A stretch of DNA of 64,000 bases from Pectobacterium polonicum (lineage in GTDB: Bacteria > Pseudomonadota > Gammaproteobacteria > Enterobacterales > Enterobacteriaceae): positions 1 to 64,000 of the forward strand of contig NZ_RJTN01000008.1 of NCBI RefSeq assembly GCF_005497185.1, written 5' to 3'. The notes beneath the pieces were generated by a model. It had not been told where the DNA came from. It was given only the letters and a program-made list of their open reading frames with translations, and ran no database searches. The translations under genes were made by a program, and so were the position numbers. Shown piece by piece: positions 60,623 to 64,000 of this stretch; position 1 is the first letter of the stretch, and every line of letters begins with the position of its first letter.

Positions 60623-62701
60623 TTAGTCACTATTCTTGGCTTTGGTGCGAGAAACCCGCGCTTCACCGACCAGATAATCGAACAGGAAAATAATGGCCAG
60701 CATGACCACAATCAGGATGGAACCGTAGGCAATCGCCATACCGTATTCACCGTCTTCCACGCGGTTAAGAATGTAAGACGTGGCGACGCGAGTATCTGGC
60801 GTAACCAGGAAGATAATGGCGCTGACGGTGGTAATGGCACGCACGAAGCTGTAAATCAGCGCAGACAAAATGGCTGGACGCAGCAGCGGGAGCAGAATAT
60901 AGAACACCGTTCGCATCGAACCTGCGCGCAGGCTGAGCGACGCCTCATCAAGTGATTTATCCAACTGTCCCAGTCCGGCAATACCCGCACGGATACCAAC
61001 CGGCACGTTACGCATGACCATCGACATGATGACAATCACCGCTGTTCCCGTTAAGTAAACCGGCGCGCTGTTAAAGGCCAGAATGTAAGACACACCGGCA
61101 ACCGTGCCCGGTACCGCAAAGCACAGCATGGTGGTGAACTCGATAGCCTTCTTGCCGTAGAACTGCTGGCGCACCACGATGTAGGCGATAAGCAGCCCGA
61201 ACAGTGCCGTAATTGGTGCGGCGATGCCCGCGAACAACAGCGTATCCAGCAGGGAAGGCCAGGCGCCGTCGCTAAAGCCTTGTCCGAACAGTTTGCTGAA
61301 GTTATCCAGCGTCAGGGTGTAATCCACGCCCCAGTTAACGGTAAAGCTGCCGTAGAAAATGCTGCCGTACAGCAGAACGTTAAACGCAATCCAGACATAG
61401 AGCAGGATGCTGACGATCCACACCAGTGAAACAGGCAGCGGCTGCACATCACCCCGGTAGGATTTACCGGAAATCGTGACGTAGGAACGTTTACCGATCC
61501 ACAGATATTGCACGCAGAACACAGCCAGTGAGAACACCAGTAGGACAACGCCGAGCGTACTGGCTGACTGGTAATCCAACTGTGCGCCAGTAATGTAGAA
61601 GTAAATCTGGGTCGCGAGTACGTCGAAGTTGCCGCCTAGCACCAGTGGGTTACTGAAGTCGGCCAGCGACTGGACGATCACGATCAGGAACGAGTTGGCG
61701 AGCGCTGGTTTCAGCAAGGGCAGGAAAACCCGCTGAAAGGTTTGATAGCGGTTGGCACGCAGAGTGTACGACGCTTCTTCCAGCGACGGATGAATCGTCT
61801 TCATCGCGCCTTCCAGAATCATAAACGACATTGGTGTGAAGGCGAGCACCTGCGCCAGCCAGATACCGGTGAAACCGTACAGCCAGTTGGTGTTGGTCAG
61901 TCCGAACCAATCCACCATTAGCTCGGTCATGTAACCGGAGCGGCCCATCATCAGCGTCACGCCTAGCCCAACGACAAACGGGGGGGTAACGATAGGCAGA
62001 ATGGAGAAGATACGGCCGATAATCGCAGAGCGGCGGGCGATACGCGAGGTGTAAATCGCCAGCACCATGCCGAAGAAGGTGCAGCCGATACCGACGGCAA
62101 CCGACAGCAGGAATGAGTTCCAGATCACCCGTAAGATATGCGCCTGACCCAAAATCTGCATAAATGACAGCGGCGCGAACTCACCGCTGTCGTTGGTGAA
62201 CATCGGGATGAAGATGGCGATGCTGGGGTAAAGGATAAAGACGCCAATCAGCGCGATGATGCTGATGAGCGAGCCGATGACGAAGCGATCGCCACCCAGC
62301 CAGTCCAGTCTGGATAGCGCCAGCGTAATAATCGCACTCAGCGCGACAAACAGCGCGATAGTGCCATAGCCCATTCCGCGTCCTTCAACCGTGGCACTGA
62401 TGACCACGAAAAGGGCACAGAACAACGCGTAAGCTGCATCAAAACGGTGGCGGCCACGCTGTTCCCGACCGGGCGTCAGCAGCGGACGCGCCAGCAACCC
62501 TACTGGGAGCAGGAACCACAGCAGGCTGATATTCAGGCTCGACCAGCTGTAGGCCGCCAGCAGTTCATCGCGTGAGGCATCCAACAGGCCGTAATCCAGG
62601 CTCCACGCTGGCAGCAGCAAAAAGGTTGCTGCAATCAGCGCCAGCCACAGGAAAACGGGGTCCCGCTTAGGCGTTGGTGAAAGAGTTAGTGTGTGTGACA
62701 T
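60623..62701 (-). CDS. afuB: AfuB ABC transporter permease (two fused domains)
   Basis: This 692-aa protein has many hydrophobic segments in two halves. [27 protein letters not shown] and [27 protein letters not shown] are the two ATPase-docking loops. The size and sequence match E. coli-type AfuB. AGGGAA precedes the start. Only seven to ten bases separate it from afuC, and 186 bases with a stable hairpin separate it from afuA. Confidence 0.92.
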   Translation of the reverse strand: MSHTLTLSPTPKRDPVFLWLALIAATFLLLPAWSLDYGLLDASRDELLAAYSWSSLNISLLWFLLPVGLLARPLLTPGREQRGRHRFDAAYALFCALFVVISATVEGRGMGYGTIALFVALSAIITLALSRLDWLGGDRFVIGSLISIIALIGVFILYPSIAIFIPMFTNDSGEFAPLSFMQILGQAHILRVIWNSFLLSVAVGIGCTFFGMVLAIYTSRIARRSAIIGRIFSILPIVTPPFVVGLGVTLMMGRSGYMTELMVDWFGLTNTNWLYGFTGIWLAQVLAFTPMSFMILEGAMKTIHPSLEEASYTLRANRYQTFQRVFLPLLKPALANSFLIVIVQSLADFSNPLVLGGNFDVLATQIYFYITGAQLDYQSASTLGVVLLVFSLAVFCVQYLWIGKRSYVTISGKSYRGDVQPLPVSLVWIVSILLYVWIAFNVLLYGSIFYGSFTVNWGVDYTLTLDNFSKLFGQGFSDGAWPSLLDTLLFAGIAAPITALFGLLIAYIVVRQQFYGKKAIEFTTMLCFAVPGTVAGVSYILAFNSAPVYLTGTAVIVIMSMVMRNVPVGIRAGIAGLGQLDKSLDEASLSLRAGSMRTVFYILLPLLRPAILSALIYSFVRAITTVSAIIFLVTPDTRVATSYILNRVEDGEYGMAIAYGSILIVVMLAIIFLFDYLVGEARVSRTKAKNSD

Positions 62702-62809
62702 GATGGTTCCCTGGTGCGTGCAAGTTTTATAAAGTTGTTTTATGAGATTGAATCGTCACAGGTATTGGTTGGTGAGTAATATTGAGTAATGGTTAATTAG
62801 CGATGCTGA

Positions 62810-62848
62810 GAACACGGCGTTAGGCGAGTAAGCTTTGTCGCCGTGTTC
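62810..62848 (-). other. Hairpin between afuA and afuB
   Basis: GAACACGGCG and CGCCGTGTTC are perfect ten-base arms with a 19-base loop. On the coding strand no T run follows, so it probably protects afuA message and raises binding-protein levels. Confidence 0.75.
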
Positions 62849-62887
62849 CCGTTATTTTTGCAATCAATGAAGGTCAATGAATCGAGA

Positions 62888-63922
62888 TTATTGGCCCATT
62901 TTGACTTCGTTAACCCACTTGGAAATCAGCTCTTTACGCACGTCTGCCGCGCCGTATTTGTCCATGTCGTAGTTGATCAGTTTCAGATCCTGCAACTTCA
63001 GCGACAGCGGAGAGGCTTCGGCGGTGGTGTTGGTCAGAATCTGGTAGGACTGGCCTTTCTTCCAGGAGAGTTCCTGTGCTTCTTTTGACAGCGCCCAGTC
63101 AACGAACAGCTTGGCGTTATCCATATTGCGCGCGCCTTTCAGGATGCTGACGCCGCCAATTTCATAGCCGGTGCCTTCACACGGGGAGATCAGCGTCAGC
63201 GGTGCGCCTTTCTCTTTTTCCAGCGAGTAGTCATGCAGGAAGCCGATGCCGATAGCGGTTTCGCCACGTGCGGCGTTACGTGCCGGGGCAATACCGGACT
63301 TGGTGTACTGCGACACGTTGGCATTCAGTTTTTTCAGGTAATCAAAGGCCTGATCCTGACCCCACAACTGGGAGAAGGTCGCCAGTGCGGTATAGGCCGT
63401 ACCGGAACTTTGTGGGTCAGCAATCTGAATTTCGCCTTTGTAGACCGGATTGGTCAGATCTTTCCAGCACTGTGGCACTGGCAGGTTTTTCTCTTTCAGG
63501 CGATCGGTGTTAACGCCGAAGCCGAGGATGCCGACGTAAATGGCAGACGAGTAGTTGCCTTTACGTTTGGCCGGATCGCGGAACTGCGGCATGATCTGCT
63601 CAAGGTTTTTAGACTGATAGGGCTCCAGTAATTCCATTTCACCTGCTTGGGATTGCGGGTCCAGCGTGCCGCCGTACCAGACGTCAGCCTGTGGGTTCTT
63701 TCTCTCCGCATCGATTTTTGCCAGCGTGCTGCCTGCACTGTTGCGGAGGAATGAGACTTTGACGTTGTGTTTTTCGCCGAAGGCTTTCGTCTCTTCCTCG
63801 CAGAAGGTGTTGGTTGCACCACAGTAAACCACTAACCGCCCTTCGGCCCGAGCAGTGGTGGTGGTGACGGCAGCAACGGTCAGTCCAGCGGCGATGAGGG
63901 TCGTTAAGGTACTCAGTTTCAT
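62888..63922 (-). CDS. afuA: AfuA periplasmic binding protein (hexose-phosphate or ferric)
   Basis: This 344-aa protein has a signal peptide (MKLSTLTTLIAAGLTVAAVTTTTARA). The mature part begins EGRLVVYCGATNTFCEEETKAFGEKHNVKVSFLRNSAGSTLAKIDAERKNPQADVWYGGTLD, as in AfuA of Actinobacillus and E. coli. AfuA was long called a ferric binder from sequence, but structural and transport work on relatives showed hexose-6-phosphate binding. The Tyr pair of true ferric binders (compare NSYYVGHM at 38880-39929) is not evident here, supporting a sugar-phosphate role. AAGGA precedes the start. Confidence 0.9.
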   Translation of the reverse strand: MKLSTLTTLIAAGLTVAAVTTTTARAEGRLVVYCGATNTFCEEETKAFGEKHNVKVSFLRNSAGSTLAKIDAERKNPQADVWYGGTLDPQSQAGEMELLEPYQSKNLEQIMPQFRDPAKRKGNYSSAIYVGILGFGVNTDRLKEKNLPVPQCWKDLTNPVYKGEIQIADPQSSGTAYTALATFSQLWGQDQAFDYLKKLNANVSQYTKSGIAPARNAARGETAIGIGFLHDYSLEKEKGAPLTLISPCEGTGYEIGGVSILKGARNMDNAKLFVDWALSKEAQELSWKKGQSYQILTNTTAEASPLSLKLQDLKLINYDMDKYGAADVRKELISKWVNEVKMGQ

Positions 63923-64000
63923 GATGTGTTCCTTTATAGGTGTCTATCTGTTGTTATTGCTATTTTGATGTCATCAAACGTTCCCGGCGGCTGACACCTG

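Overview
The window looks like a chromosomal segment of a soft-rot enterobacterium, most likely Pectobacterium. This is inferred from gene content and not from any search. The signs are enterobacterial galF-gnd next to dTDP-rhamnose genes, a yjbEFGH exopolysaccharide operon, two antiterminator-controlled aryl-beta-glucoside loci, a full myo-inositol operon, a lac operon very close to that of E. coli, ERIC repeats and a tRNA-Asn.

Layout. 1-1929 is a cluster of broken insertion sequences (ISAs1, IS5, IS3 and IS481 types) abutting the minus-strand operon rfbA-rfbC-rfbD (1939-4188). galF and gnd follow on the plus strand (4473-7006). yjbEFGH (7452-11395) encodes an envelope exopolysaccharide system with a terminator hairpin after yjbE. 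11786-13979 pairs a periplasmic chorismate mutase with an S53 (sedolisin) peptidase. 14112-16647 is a RAT/terminator-controlled 6-phospho-beta-glucosidase with its own BglG-type antiterminator but no PTS gene. A MASE2-GGDEF cyclase, an orphan binding protein and a small monooxygenase follow.

19821-35167 is the myo-inositol locus: an RpiR-type regulator (minus), then iolA, iolD, iolG, a sugar-type ABC importer (binding protein, ATPase, permease), a second Gfo/Idh/MocA dehydrogenase, iolC fused to a DUF2090 domain, iolE and iolB. Imported inositol would be oxidised (IolG), dehydrated (IolE), ring-cleaved (IolD), isomerised (IolB), phosphorylated and cleaved (IolC and its DUF2090 domain) and passed to IolA. 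A repeated palindrome in front of iolA and iolG is a good candidate operator. A frameshifted zeta-toxin-like gene and a small unknown gene follow.

36503-39929 is a ferric-type ABC importer (minus). 40164-44498 is a second beta-glucoside operon (bglF-type PTS, phospho-glucosidase, antiterminator) with a textbook RAT and terminator. 44838-47830 holds a GAF-GGDEF cyclase, an unknown Ser/Thr-rich protein and a yeaR-yoaG pair. 48213-52802 has a flavin-reductase-like gene, a truncated hydrolase, and a TetR regulator divergent from two SDR enzymes and an MDR oxidoreductase. After tRNA-Asn (53076-53151) comes lacI-lacZ-lacY (minus) with an exact O1 operator, a near-exact O2 and an O3-like site. The window ends with afuABC (minus), an importer of ferric-type sequence whose best-studied relatives move hexose phosphates.
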